Below, piece after piece: positions 25,355 through 34,013 of a stretch of DNA of 64,000 nucleotides (the stretch's first letter is position 1; each line of letters starts with the position of its first letter). Both the position numbers and the translations under genes were made by a program. The stretch comes from an uncultured Oscillospiraceae bacterium (GTDB taxonomy: Bacteria > Bacillota > Clostridia > Oscillospirales > Ruminococcaceae), in NCBI GenBank assembly GCA_910588145.1, contig CAJUPO010000005.1, forward strand, positions 62,001 to 126,000. Reading direction: 5' to 3'. The notes below the pieces were generated by a model, which did not search any database, was not told the origin of the DNA, and saw only the letters and a list, made by a program, of their open reading frames with translations.

Positions 25355-26188
25355 ATGGTAATTAGACTTGTATCTGCGTTTGTCGGAGCAATTATTGCCG
25401 TCATAATTCTGATTTTTCATAATACAATTGCTTTAAATATTGCAATAGGAATTATTTCAGTTATTATGATGTATGAACTTTTGAAAGCAGCAAAATGCAT
25501 AAAATTTCGTTTAACCTGCATACCCGCATTTATTTTTGTAGGCATAAGTCCGTTTTTTATTACAGGCAGGTTGTCGGCTTATAGAAATATTATCTTGATT
25601 GCAGTTATACTATTTATTTTTGCAACTTATATAATTCAGCATAAAACACTTAAATATTTTCGTTTGATGTTTATTATTTCTGCTATGCTTTTGATTAGTA
25701 TGTCTATGGGATGTCTTATTGCTTTAAATTCAGCAAGCAGCGTTCATGGACTTATGTATCTGATTATGGGATTGTGCGGAGCGTGGCTTGCTGATTCCGG
25801 AGCATATTTTGCAGGCACTTTTCTTGGTAAAAGAAAGCTATGCCCCGAAGTGAGTCCTAAAAAAACGGTAGAAGGTTTTATTGGTGGAATAGTTGTAACA
25901 GGTCTGCTGTTTATGCTGATAAATTTTGCTTATTCAAAAATTCTTCCGTCAGTTTCTGATAGTTCTGTTGAAATTAATTATTTTGCAGTAGGTTTAATAG
26001 GAATGATTCTTGCTGTGGTAGGAACAATAGGAGATCTGTCTGCGTCAGTACTGAAAAGACAGTGCGGCATCAAGGATTACGGAAACATTATGCCTGGTCA
26101 TGGAGGCCTTATGGACAGATTTGACAGTGTTATATTTGTAGCGCCATGTCTCTTTGCACTTTTACAGGTTTTTAGTATATACAAATGA
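25355..26188 (+). CDS. cdsA: Phosphatidate cytidylyltransferase
   Basis: 277 aa membrane enzyme making CDP-diacylglycerol from phosphatidate and CTP. Seven or eight hydrophobic spans; the C-terminal signature is visible as SPKKTVEGFIGG and GDLSASVLKRQCGIKDYG, with PGHGGLMDRFDSV. Starts immediately after the uppS stop, with the ribosome site CGGAGG in the uppS end. Confidence 0.95.
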   Translation: MVIRLVSAFVGAIIAVIILIFHNTIALNIAIGIISVIMMYELLKAAKCIKFRLTCIPAFIFVGISPFFITGRLSAYRNIILIAVILFIFATYIIQHKTLKYFRLMFIISAMLLISMSMGCLIALNSASSVHGLMYLIMGLCGAWLADSGAYFAGTFLGKRKLCPEVSPKKTVEGFIGGIVVTGLLFMLINFAYSKILPSVSDSSVEINYFAVGLIGMILAVVGTIGDLSASVLKRQCGIKDYGNIMPGHGGLMDRFDSVIFVAPCLFALLQVFSIYK

Positions 26189-26192
26189 TTAC

Positions 26193-26216
26193 AGGGGCTA
26201 TTCAGCCCCTTTTTTC
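26193..26216 (+). terminator. Intrinsic terminator between cdsA and dxr
   Basis: Seven-bp GC-rich stem (AGGGGCT / AGCCCCT) with a 4-nt ATTC loop, followed by TTTTTT. It would split the cluster into pyrH-frr-uppS-cdsA and dxr-rseP-ispG-polC or attenuate the latter. Confidence 0.75.
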
Positions 26217-26240
26217 AAAAATTATTGAAAGGATGGCATT

Positions 26241-26270
26241 ATGCTGGAAAAACGGCATATAATAACATGA
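26241..26270 (+). CDS. Nine-codon upstream ORF coupled to dxr
   Basis: ATG to TGA encoding MLEKRHIIT. It has the good ribosome site (AAAGGA, 7 bases upstream), and its stop overlaps the dxr start as ATGA (26267-26270). dxr itself has only a weak site (CTGGAAAA). It may serve to load ribosomes for dxr by termination-reinitiation. Translation is not proven. Confidence 0.4.
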   Translation: MLEKRHIIT

Positions 26271-27415
26271 ATAAAGTAAAAAACATTTCTATTCTTGGTT
26301 CTACAGGTTCAATTGGAACCCAGGCTCTTGAAGTTGCTAAAATGTATAATTTAAATATAAAGGCATTGGCAGCTAATAGTAATGCAGAACTTCTTGCAAA
26401 GCAGTGTAAGGAATTTAATGCAGAATGTGTATGTATCTATGATGATAAGTATTATAAAGAATTAAAAAGCCTCTTATTTGGACAAAATGTAAAAATTCTT
26501 ACCGGAATGGAAGGCTTGTGTGAAATTGCCTCAGATAACAGCATAGATATTTTGCTTAATTCTGTAGTAGGTATGGTAGGTCTTCTTCCTACACTTAAGG
26601 CAATAGAAAATAAGACGGATATAGCGCTTGCGAATAAAGAAACACTTGTTGCAGGCGGAAATCTTGTAATGGAGCTTGCCGCTAAGAATGGTGTTAATAT
26701 TTTTCCGGTGGATAGTGAACATTCTGCGATTTTTCAGTGCTTGCAGGGAAATAAGCGTTCTCAGCTGAAAAAAATTATTCTCACCGCATCAGGGGGACCG
26801 TTTTTCGGTAAAAAATTATCTGATTTAGAAAATGTAACTGTTAATGAAGCCTTGGCACATCCAAACTGGAGTATGGGGAACAAAATTACCATAGATTCAT
26901 CTACTCTCATGAATAAAGGTCTGGAATTTATCGAGGCAAAATGGCTTTTTGATTTGACTCCTGAACAAATAGAAATTGTTGTACATCGCCAGAGTGTTGT
27001 CCATTCAGCAGTAGAATATAATGATAATTCAGTAATTGCGCAGATGGGTGTTCCGGATATGAAAATACCAATACAGTATGCCATTTTGTATCCTGACAGG
27101 CTTAAGTGCAGCTGTAAAGCATTAAGTCTGACTGATTATGGAACCTTGACTTTTGAAAAGCCGGACTTTGAAACTTTTAAATGCCTTACAGCTTGCATTG
27201 AAGCGATAAAACGAGGCGGAGCCTATCCCTGTATTATCAATGGTGCAAATGAAGAAGCCGTAGGACATTTTCTTAAAGGTAAAATAAAGTTTTTAGAGAT
27301 AGGTGAGCTTGTAAGTAATGTATTAGATAAATTTTCTTATAGTGAAATTGTCACATATGAAGATGTGATAAACTGGGATAAAGAAGCAAGGGATTTTGTT
27401 AACAGAATGATTTAA
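26267..27415 (+). CDS. dxr: 1-deoxy-D-xylulose 5-phosphate reductoisomerase
   Basis: 382 aa NADPH enzyme making 2-C-methyl-D-erythritol 4-phosphate, the committed step of the MEP isoprenoid route. Motifs: ILGSTGSIGTQAL (NADPH), NKETLVAGG, DSEHSAIFQCL (metal and substrate), SSTLMNKGLEFIEAKWLF. An in-frame TTG at 26225 gives a non-homologous 14-residue extension; the ATG at 26267, overlapping the stop of a 9-codon upstream ORF, fits homologues. Confidence 0.95.
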   Translation: MNKVKNISILGSTGSIGTQALEVAKMYNLNIKALAANSNAELLAKQCKEFNAECVCIYDDKYYKELKSLLFGQNVKILTGMEGLCEIASDNSIDILLNSVVGMVGLLPTLKAIENKTDIALANKETLVAGGNLVMELAAKNGVNIFPVDSEHSAIFQCLQGNKRSQLKKIILTASGGPFFGKKLSDLENVTVNEALAHPNWSMGNKITIDSSTLMNKGLEFIEAKWLFDLTPEQIEIVVHRQSVVHSAVEYNDNSVIAQMGVPDMKIPIQYAILYPDRLKCSCKALSLTDYGTLTFEKPDFETFKCLTACIEAIKRGGAYPCIINGANEEAVGHFLKGKIKFLEIGELVSNVLDKFSYSEIVTYEDVINWDKEARDFVNRMI

Positions 27416-27451
27416 CATGGCAGTTTTTGTGCTGTCGGAATGGAGATTTAT

Positions 27452-28510
27452 ATGCATAGTATTTTAAAAATTTTACTGGCCATAGTAATATTTGGTGTAC
27501 TTATTTTTATCCATGAGTTTGGTCATTTTATGATTGCAAAGCTTTGCGGAATAAAGGTTAATAAATTTGCTCTTGGTATGGGTCCATGCATTTTCAGAAA
27601 GAGAAAGGGAGAAACAGAGTATTCGGTTCGGATTTTGCCAATAGGCGGATTTTGCTCAATGGAGGGCGAGGACGAAGAAAGTAATAATGAAGGTGCATTT
27701 GGAAGTAAGCCTGTCTGGAAAAGGATTCTCGTTGTTGCAGCAGGTGCATTTATGAATATATTACTTGGTTTTATTCTTGTAGTAGTTACTACCTGTATGC
27801 TTACAAGAATACCGGTTATGAAAATATCAGGGTTTGATACAACCGGAGAAAATGAGGGTAAAATAGTTGCCTCAAGTTATGAAACCGGACTTAGTGTTGA
27901 TGATGAAATATTGGAAGTTGATGGAATGCGAATTTTTACGGATTCAGATCTTCTATATAAATTAAGTTCAACTGATAAGGAGACTCTTGATCTGATAGTA
28001 AAAAGAGACGGAAAAAAAATAGAACTTAAAAATGTTGCTTTTCTGAATAAAGAAACTAAAGATATCATTGATTTTAGTTTATATGGAATGGATAAAAATC
28101 CTATAAGCGTATTATCATATTCGTGTAGGGAAACTGCATCAACAGCCCGCCTGATATGGATTTCTGTTGTTGATTTAATAAGCGGAGAATATGGTTTTCA
28201 TGATCTGTCCGGACCGGTAGGGCTTGTAAATGCAATAGGCGACGCAGCGGAAACCGGACGAAATATTAAAGAAAATATATATTCAGTTTTAAGTTTAACA
28301 ATATTCATCACAATAAATTTAGGAATATTTAATCTTTTGCCTATTCCGGGATTAGACGGAGGCAGACTGATTTTTCTTTTCATAGAAGCCATCAGAAGAA
28401 AACCAGTTAAACCTGAACATGAAGGTGTGATTCACCTAATTGGAATGGCGCTGCTTATGCTATTAATTATTGCTGTTACATTTGGAGATGTTTTTAAACT
28501 GTTAGGTTAG
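27452..28510 (+). CDS. rseP: RIP metalloprotease RseP (site-2 protease)
   Basis: 352 aa intramembrane zinc protease. HEFGH (residues 21-25) in the first membrane span binds zinc; the third ligand lies in PIPGLDGGRL in the C-terminal part. A single PDZ-like domain (about 120-205) is between. It cuts membrane-bound regulators such as anti-sigma factors and remnant signal peptides. An in-frame ATG at 27440 is part of the ribosome-site sequence ATGGAG; the ATG at 27452, 6 bases after GGAGA-type site, is chosen. Confidence 0.94.
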   Translation: MHSILKILLAIVIFGVLIFIHEFGHFMIAKLCGIKVNKFALGMGPCIFRKRKGETEYSVRILPIGGFCSMEGEDEESNNEGAFGSKPVWKRILVVAAGAFMNILLGFILVVVTTCMLTRIPVMKISGFDTTGENEGKIVASSYETGLSVDDEILEVDGMRIFTDSDLLYKLSSTDKETLDLIVKRDGKKIELKNVAFLNKETKDIIDFSLYGMDKNPISVLSYSCRETASTARLIWISVVDLISGEYGFHDLSGPVGLVNAIGDAAETGRNIKENIYSVLSLTIFITINLGIFNLLPIPGLDGGRLIFLFIEAIRRKPVKPEHEGVIHLIGMALLMLLIIAVTFGDVFKLLG

Positions 28511-28531
28511 TGTTCAGAATGGAGATTTATT

Positions 28532-29569
28532 ATGAGAAATGTTAAGACCGTAAAGGTAGGAAATAATGTTTTAAATGGTAAAAAAATATATATTCAGTCA
28601 ATGCTAAATAAGCGTTCGGATGATGTTAAGGGAAATGTAGAACAGGCTATAGAACTTGAAAAGGCTGGTTGTGATATTGTAAGGGCAGCAATTCCGGATA
28701 TGGAAGCAATCAAGCTGATACCGGCCATAAAGGAAAAGGTTAAAATCCCCCTCGTTGCAGATATACATTTTGACTATCGGCTCGCTTTGGCGGCAGCAGA
28801 CGCAGGAATTGATAAAATAAGAATTAACCCTGGGAATATAGGAGATATAGACCGTGTAAAGCAGGTTGCTGTTACTTGTGCAAATAAAAATATACCAATA
28901 AGAATAGGAGTTAATTCCGGTTCGCTGGAAAAAGAAATACTTGAAAGATACGGTTCACCTACTCCGGAAGCTCTTGTAGAAAGTGCTTTAGGACATGTGA
29001 AGCTGCTTGAGCGTTTTGATTTTGACAGTATTGTTATTTCTATTAAATCATCAAATGTAAAAAATATGATTGACAGCTACCGCCTTGCAGCTTTAAAGTG
29101 CAGCTATCCTCTGCATTTGGGAGTTACCGAAGCAGGTACTGAACGTATGGGTATTATCAAGTCTTCAGTTGGAATCGGTTCACTGCTCTGTGATGAAATA
29201 GGCGAAACAATAAGAGTATCGCTGACCGGAGACCCAGTAAGTGAGGTTTATGCAGCAAAGGATATTTTAAAAGCTGTTGGTAAGGGAAGCGGAGTTGAAA
29301 TAATTTCTTGTCCTACCTGCGGAAGAACAAGAATAGACCTTGTAAAGGCAGCTAAACAAGTAGAAGATGCGGTGAAGGATATTGACAAAAACATTAAAGT
29401 GGCAATTATGGGATGTGTTGTCAATGGTCCGGGAGAAGCTAAAGAAGCAGACATTGGAATTGCCGGCGGAGATAAATGTGCTGTTTTGTTTAAAAAAGGT
29501 GAAATCATAAAAAAGATAAATGAGGAAGATATACTTCCTGAGCTAATGAAGGAAATTGAAAAACTGTAG
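28532..29569 (+). CDS. ispG: 4-hydroxy-3-methylbut-2-en-1-yl diphosphate synthase
   Basis: 345 aa 4Fe-4S enzyme of the MEP pathway (GcpE). TIM-barrel N-terminal part (VADIHFDYRLA, KIRINPGNIG, GVNSGSLE) and C-terminal cluster domain with SCPTCGRTRIDL and GCVVNGPGEAKEADIG, which supply the three Cys and one Glu cluster ligands. Clustered with dxr, and with uppS, which uses the product. Confidence 0.96.
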   Translation: MRNVKTVKVGNNVLNGKKIYIQSMLNKRSDDVKGNVEQAIELEKAGCDIVRAAIPDMEAIKLIPAIKEKVKIPLVADIHFDYRLALAAADAGIDKIRINPGNIGDIDRVKQVAVTCANKNIPIRIGVNSGSLEKEILERYGSPTPEALVESALGHVKLLERFDFDSIVISIKSSNVKNMIDSYRLAALKCSYPLHLGVTEAGTERMGIIKSSVGIGSLLCDEIGETIRVSLTGDPVSEVYAAKDILKAVGKGSGVEIISCPTCGRTRIDLVKAAKQVEDAVKDIDKNIKVAIMGCVVNGPGEAKEADIGIAGGDKCAVLFKKGEIIKKINEEDILPELMKEIEKL

Positions 29570-29577
29570 GAGTTATT

Positions 29578-32500
29578 ATGAAAGAAATTAACCTCGGAGA
29601 ATTTCTCGCTGAATATACAATGGAAATTCCTGAAACAGTTAAAAGCGGACAGATTTATAAACTTACATACTCTGCTTCTCATACAGAAATTGCTTTTTAT
29701 GTAAGATTTAATAATATTGTTCCTTATAGTGATACGGTAAGCTTTGAAAAGCATTTGGAAAGGCTTTTCAATATAGAAAAAATTAATCTTTATTGTAAAT
29801 ATTCTCCTGATATGTTTTCCATTTCTTATTACAATGACCTTGTATTAAAACTTAAGCGTAAACTTGCAGTTGTTAACGGTTTTTTGGATAATTCAAAGCC
29901 GGAATATGCTGACGGTATTATTAAAATAGAGCTTAAAAACGGAGGTTATGATCTTCTTGTAAGGGCAAACTTTTGCGGCGAACTTTCAAAATTAATTTAT
30001 GATGAATTTAATTTAAATATTAAAATTGAACTTGCTGGAGAACATAATGTGAATCCGCTGGAGCACGGCAGACTAATTGAAGAGGCAAATGCTGCTATAA
30101 ATGTGCGGAATGAACAGTTTGTACCTGTTCCTGTTTCGGAAAAAACAGAAAATTTATATGAAGATTTTCCCTATGAGCCTGAGAATACTGAATATAATGA
30201 TATTACTGATTCAGTAATATCTGAAGTTGATTTATCTGGTATAAAACTGGAAGTAATAACTGATTCTGCTGAACAAATAATCGGAAAAAAAATAAGAGGA
30301 GCAATTGAATCAATCGATTCAGCAGTAAAGAATCTTGACCGATTCGTGGTTATTTGTGCTGATATTTTTGATGTGGCTGATTCAAGAACTACAAGAAACG
30401 GGAAAATTATTTATACATATTATATTACTGACTATACTGGTTCAATTATAATGAAATTCTTTTTTGATCCGCAAAAAGGAGAATTTCCGGAAGGCAGACT
30501 AAAAAAAGGCACAACTATAATTGCGTCCGGAAAAATAGAATATGATGATTTTTCAAAAGATATTACTATAAAGCCAAATTCAGTTGTTGTTGTCAAGAAA
30601 GAGCAGCGCATGGATCATTCAGATAAGAAGCGTGTAGAGCTTCATATGCATACCTCCATGTCTGCAATGGATGCTGTTACAGATGTTTCAGATCTTATAA
30701 AACGGGCGCATTCCTGGGGACATAAAGCTATTGCAATAACGGATCATGGTGTTGTACAGGCTTATCCTGATGCAATGAACGCTTCAGCTGGACTTGATGA
30801 CTTTAAGGTTATTTATGGATGTGAGGCATATGTTGTTAATGATATTAATCCTTTAAAAATAATCAGTGCAGATGATAAAAGAAGCGTTAACGATGAGATA
30901 ATCATTTATGATGTGGAAACGACTGGATTAAATGTCGAAAAAGAACGTCTTACTGAGATTGGTGCTGTTAAAATGAAAAATATGAGAATCATAGACAGCT
31001 TCAATATTATGGTAAATCCTGAAAAGAAAATACCTGAGAAGATTATTGAACTTACCGGAATTACTGACGCAATGGTTGCCAATGCCCCTAAGGAGAGGGA
31101 AGCCTTAGAAGAATTTATGAAATTCTGCGGTGAAAATCCTGTTCTTGTTGCTCATAATAACCGCTTTGATAATTCATTTATTAACGCTGTATGTGACCGT
31201 CATAACATAAAATTTGATTATACAAGTATTGACAGCTTGGTATTAAGCAGAGCAATGATTCCAGAACTGGGAAAGCATAAGCTTGATACTGTTGCAAAAT
31301 ATTTAAAGCTTGGAAAGTTTGAACATCATAGGGCAAGCGACGATGCAAAAATACTTGCAAAAATTTTTGCAGTGCTTATGAATAGATTAATAAAAGAAAA
31401 TGATGTTCAGGTACTTGGTGAGCTTAATACAAAAGTTAATAAAATAAATGTAAAAAAGCTCAAATCCTATCATCAGATTATTCTTGTAAAAAATAGCGTT
31501 GGTCTGAAAAATCTTTATAAGCTTATTTCATCAAGTCAGCTTGAATACTTTTATAAGAAACCACTTATACCCAAATCTGAGCTTATCAGACATCGTGAAG
31601 GACTTATTTTCGGAAGCGCCTGTGAAGCAGGTGAACTTTTCAGCGCAATATTGGATAAAGAACCTGAGGGTAAGATAGAAGAATTAGCGAAGTTTTACGA
31701 TTATTTAGAAATTCAGCCTATCATGAATAATGAATTTTTGATGAGGAATGGAATTGTTGATTCTAAAAAAGAACTTGAATATTTAAATAAAAAAATAGTA
31801 GAACTGGGGGACAAGCTCAGTATTCCGGTTTGTGCAACCTGCGATGTGCATTTTATGGACGAGGAAGATAGTATTTTCCGAAAAATTTTAATGAGCGGTA
31901 ATGGATTTAAAGACGCTGAAATGCAGCCGCCGCTTTATTTGAGAACTACTGAAGAGATGCTGCGGGAATTTGAATACCTTGGAAAAGAAAAGGCATATGA
32001 AGTAGTTGTAGAAAATACAAACATGATTGCGGATTGGGTTGAAGAGGTTAGACCTATACCAAAGGGGACATTTACACCTGATCTTCCCGGCGCTCAGGAG
32101 GATCTTGTAAGAATTACAAATGAAAGAGCAAAAAGTATTTATGGTGATCCTCTTCCGGAATTAGTTGAAAAACGGCTTAACAGAGAATTAGAATCAATTA
32201 TAAAGCATGGATTTTCAGTGCTCTACATCATTGCTCAAAAGCTTGTCTGGAATTCAGAGGAAAACGGTTATCTTGTTGGTTCAAGAGGTTCAGTTGGCTC
32301 TTCATTTGTAGCCTCGATGGCAGGTATCTCTGAGGTGAATCCGCTTGCTCCGCATTATGTTTGTCCGGATTGCAAATACAGCGAGTTTATAACAGACGGA
32401 AGTACAGGCTCTGGATTTGATCTTCCGCAAAAGAACTGTCCTAAATGCGGAGCTGATATGAGGCGTGACGGGCATGATATTCCTTTTGAAACATTTTTGG

Positions 32501-33951
32501 GCTTTGACGGTGATAAGGCGCCTGATATTGATCTTAATTTTTCCGGAGAATATCAGGGAAGCGCTCATAGATATACTGAAGAACTTTTCGGACCTAAGAA
32601 TGTGTTTAAGGCAGGCACCATAAGTGGTGTGCAATCTAAAACAGCTTTCGGATATGCTAAACATTATCTTGAAGAATCAGGAAGAACTGCAAATCCGGCA
32701 GAGGAAAACCGTTTGTCTATTGGATGTACAGGTGTTAAGCGAACTACCGGACAGCATCCAGGAGGAATGGTAGTTGTGCCTTCAGATTACGAGGTTTACG
32801 ATTTCACCCCGATACAGCATCCGGCAGAATCTGAGGATTCTGATATTGTAACAACTCATTTTGATTTCCATTCACTCCATGATACTATATTGAAGCTTGA
32901 TGAACTGGGTCACGTTGTTCCGACACTTTATAAGCATCTTGAAGATATGACTGGAATAGCTATCAAAGATGTTCCGACTTCTGATCCGGACGTTATAAAA
33001 ATGTGCACATCTTCTGAAGTACTGGGGGTTAAGCCTGATGAAATATATTGTCAAACAGGCAGTCTTGGAATACCTGAAATGGGTACAGGATTTACGATTC
33101 AAATGCTGATTGATGCAAAGCCGACTAAATTCAGCGATTTTCTGCAAATTTCAGGTTTGTCTCATGGTACAGACGTTTGGCTTGGAAATGCAAAGGATCT
33201 CATAGATGAGGGAATATGTACTATTTCGGACGTTATCGGTACAAGAGATAGTATCATGACATATTTGCTTTACAAGGGAGTAGAACCCAAAATGGCATTT
33301 AATATAATGGAGTTTACACGAAAGGGAAAAGCACCTAAATTTTTTACTCCTGAAATAGTTGAAATGCTTAAAGAACATGATGTACCCCAATGGTATATTG
33401 ACAGTTGCCTTAAAATAAAATATATGTTCCCGAAAGCCCATGCAGCAGCATATGTTATTGCTGCAATAAAGCTGGGTTGGTTCAAGCTTTATAAGCCGTT
33501 GGAATTTTATGCTACATATTTTACTACAAGAGGATCTGATTTTGATGTTGAAACTGTTTCCAAGGGAATTGGCGCAGTTAGAAATAAAATTGAAGAGCTC
33601 AAAAGCAAGGGAAATGAAAAGAGCGTTAAGGAAAAGGATACTTTTGACCTTATGCTTATTATAAATGAAATGATGTCAAGAGGATATAATTTTTTACCAG
33701 TAGATATTTATAAGTCACACGCTACTAAATATGTGATAGAGGACGGTAAAATCCGTATACCTTTTGGAGCTTTGTCCGGTGTTGGTGAGAATGCAGCAAT
33801 TAAGCTTTATGAGGCTGCTCAGAAAAAGGATTATATATCCATTGAGGAATTACAGAATAAAAGCGGCGCGTCAAAAACAACAATTGAAATGCTTGAAAAT
33901 ATGGGGGCTTTAGGCAATCTGCCTAAAACAAGCCAGATGACTCTTTTTTAA
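29578..33951 (+). CDS. polC: DNA polymerase III subunit alpha, PolC type
   Basis: 1457 aa replicative polymerase of low-GC Gram-positives. Order: N-terminal region, OB fold (about 235-335), PHP domain (from about 352, RVELHMHTSMSAMDAV) interrupted by a DnaQ-like proofreading exonuclease (about 440-605, YDVETTGLN ... HHRASDDA), then the polymerase core with SRGSVGSSF (about 903) and catalytic Asp residues in KAPDIDLNFSG (about 982), a zinc-binding Cys quartet (CPDC/CPKC, about 928-960) and TTGQHPGGMVV. Length is normal. AGGAG precedes the ATG, 8 bp after ispG. Confidence 0.97.
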   Translation: MKEINLGEFLAEYTMEIPETVKSGQIYKLTYSASHTEIAFYVRFNNIVPYSDTVSFEKHLERLFNIEKINLYCKYSPDMFSISYYNDLVLKLKRKLAVVNGFLDNSKPEYADGIIKIELKNGGYDLLVRANFCGELSKLIYDEFNLNIKIELAGEHNVNPLEHGRLIEEANAAINVRNEQFVPVPVSEKTENLYEDFPYEPENTEYNDITDSVISEVDLSGIKLEVITDSAEQIIGKKIRGAIESIDSAVKNLDRFVVICADIFDVADSRTTRNGKIIYTYYITDYTGSIIMKFFFDPQKGEFPEGRLKKGTTIIASGKIEYDDFSKDITIKPNSVVVVKKEQRMDHSDKKRVELHMHTSMSAMDAVTDVSDLIKRAHSWGHKAIAITDHGVVQAYPDAMNASAGLDDFKVIYGCEAYVVNDINPLKIISADDKRSVNDEIIIYDVETTGLNVEKERLTEIGAVKMKNMRIIDSFNIMVNPEKKIPEKIIELTGITDAMVANAPKEREALEEFMKFCGENPVLVAHNNRFDNSFINAVCDRHNIKFDYTSIDSLVLSRAMIPELGKHKLDTVAKYLKLGKFEHHRASDDAKILAKIFAVLMNRLIKENDVQVLGELNTKVNKINVKKLKSYHQIILVKNSVGLKNLYKLISSSQLEYFYKKPLIPKSELIRHREGLIFGSACEAGELFSAILDKEPEGKIEELAKFYDYLEIQPIMNNEFLMRNGIVDSKKELEYLNKKIVELGDKLSIPVCATCDVHFMDEEDSIFRKILMSGNGFKDAEMQPPLYLRTTEEMLREFEYLGKEKAYEVVVENTNMIADWVEEVRPIPKGTFTPDLPGAQEDLVRITNERAKSIYGDPLPELVEKRLNRELESIIKHGFSVLYIIAQKLVWNSEENGYLVGSRGSVGSSFVASMAGISEVNPLAPHYVCPDCKYSEFITDGSTGSGFDLPQKNCPKCGADMRRDGHDIPFETFLGFDGDKAPDIDLNFSGEYQGSAHRYTEELFGPKNVFKAGTISGVQSKTAFGYAKHYLEESGRTANPAEENRLSIGCTGVKRTTGQHPGGMVVVPSDYEVYDFTPIQHPAESEDSDIVTTHFDFHSLHDTILKLDELGHVVPTLYKHLEDMTGIAIKDVPTSDPDVIKMCTSSEVLGVKPDEIYCQTGSLGIPEMGTGFTIQMLIDAKPTKFSDFLQISGLSHGTDVWLGNAKDLIDEGICTISDVIGTRDSIMTYLLYKGVEPKMAFNIMEFTRKGKAPKFFTPEIVEMLKEHDVPQWYIDSCLKIKYMFPKAHAAAYVIAAIKLGWFKLYKPLEFYATYFTTRGSDFDVETVSKGIGAVRNKIEELKSKGNEKSVKEKDTFDLMLIINEMMSRGYNFLPVDIYKSHATKYVIEDGKIRIPFGALSGVGENAAIKLYEAAQKKDYISIEELQNKSGASKTTIEMLENMGALGNLPKTSQMTLF

Positions 33952-33952
33952 C

Positions 33953-33985
33953 TTGACTTCCTTTGAATAACATGTTATCATGTTA
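33953..33985 (+). promoter_or_regulatory. Promoter and palindrome of the his operon
   Basis: TTGACT (33953-33958), 17-bp spacer, TATCAT (33976-33981). A perfect 7-4-7 inverted repeat, TAACATG-TTAT-CATGTTA (33968-33985), covers the -10 box, and a smaller TTAG-CATA-CTAA dyad (33983-33994) overlaps the start region. They look like repressor sites. There is no room for, and no sign of, a His T-box in the 62-bp gap. Confidence 0.6.
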
Positions 33986-34013
33986 GCATACTAAAGTAAA
34001 CAAGGAGAAAATA

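Noticed and set aside
29248..29754. 168-aa minus-strand ORF over ispG/polC
   Set aside because: Lies wholly opposite two well-conserved genes and resembles no family.
33952..34013. T-box leader for the his operon
   Set aside because: The 62-bp gap is too short and has no T-box sequence.
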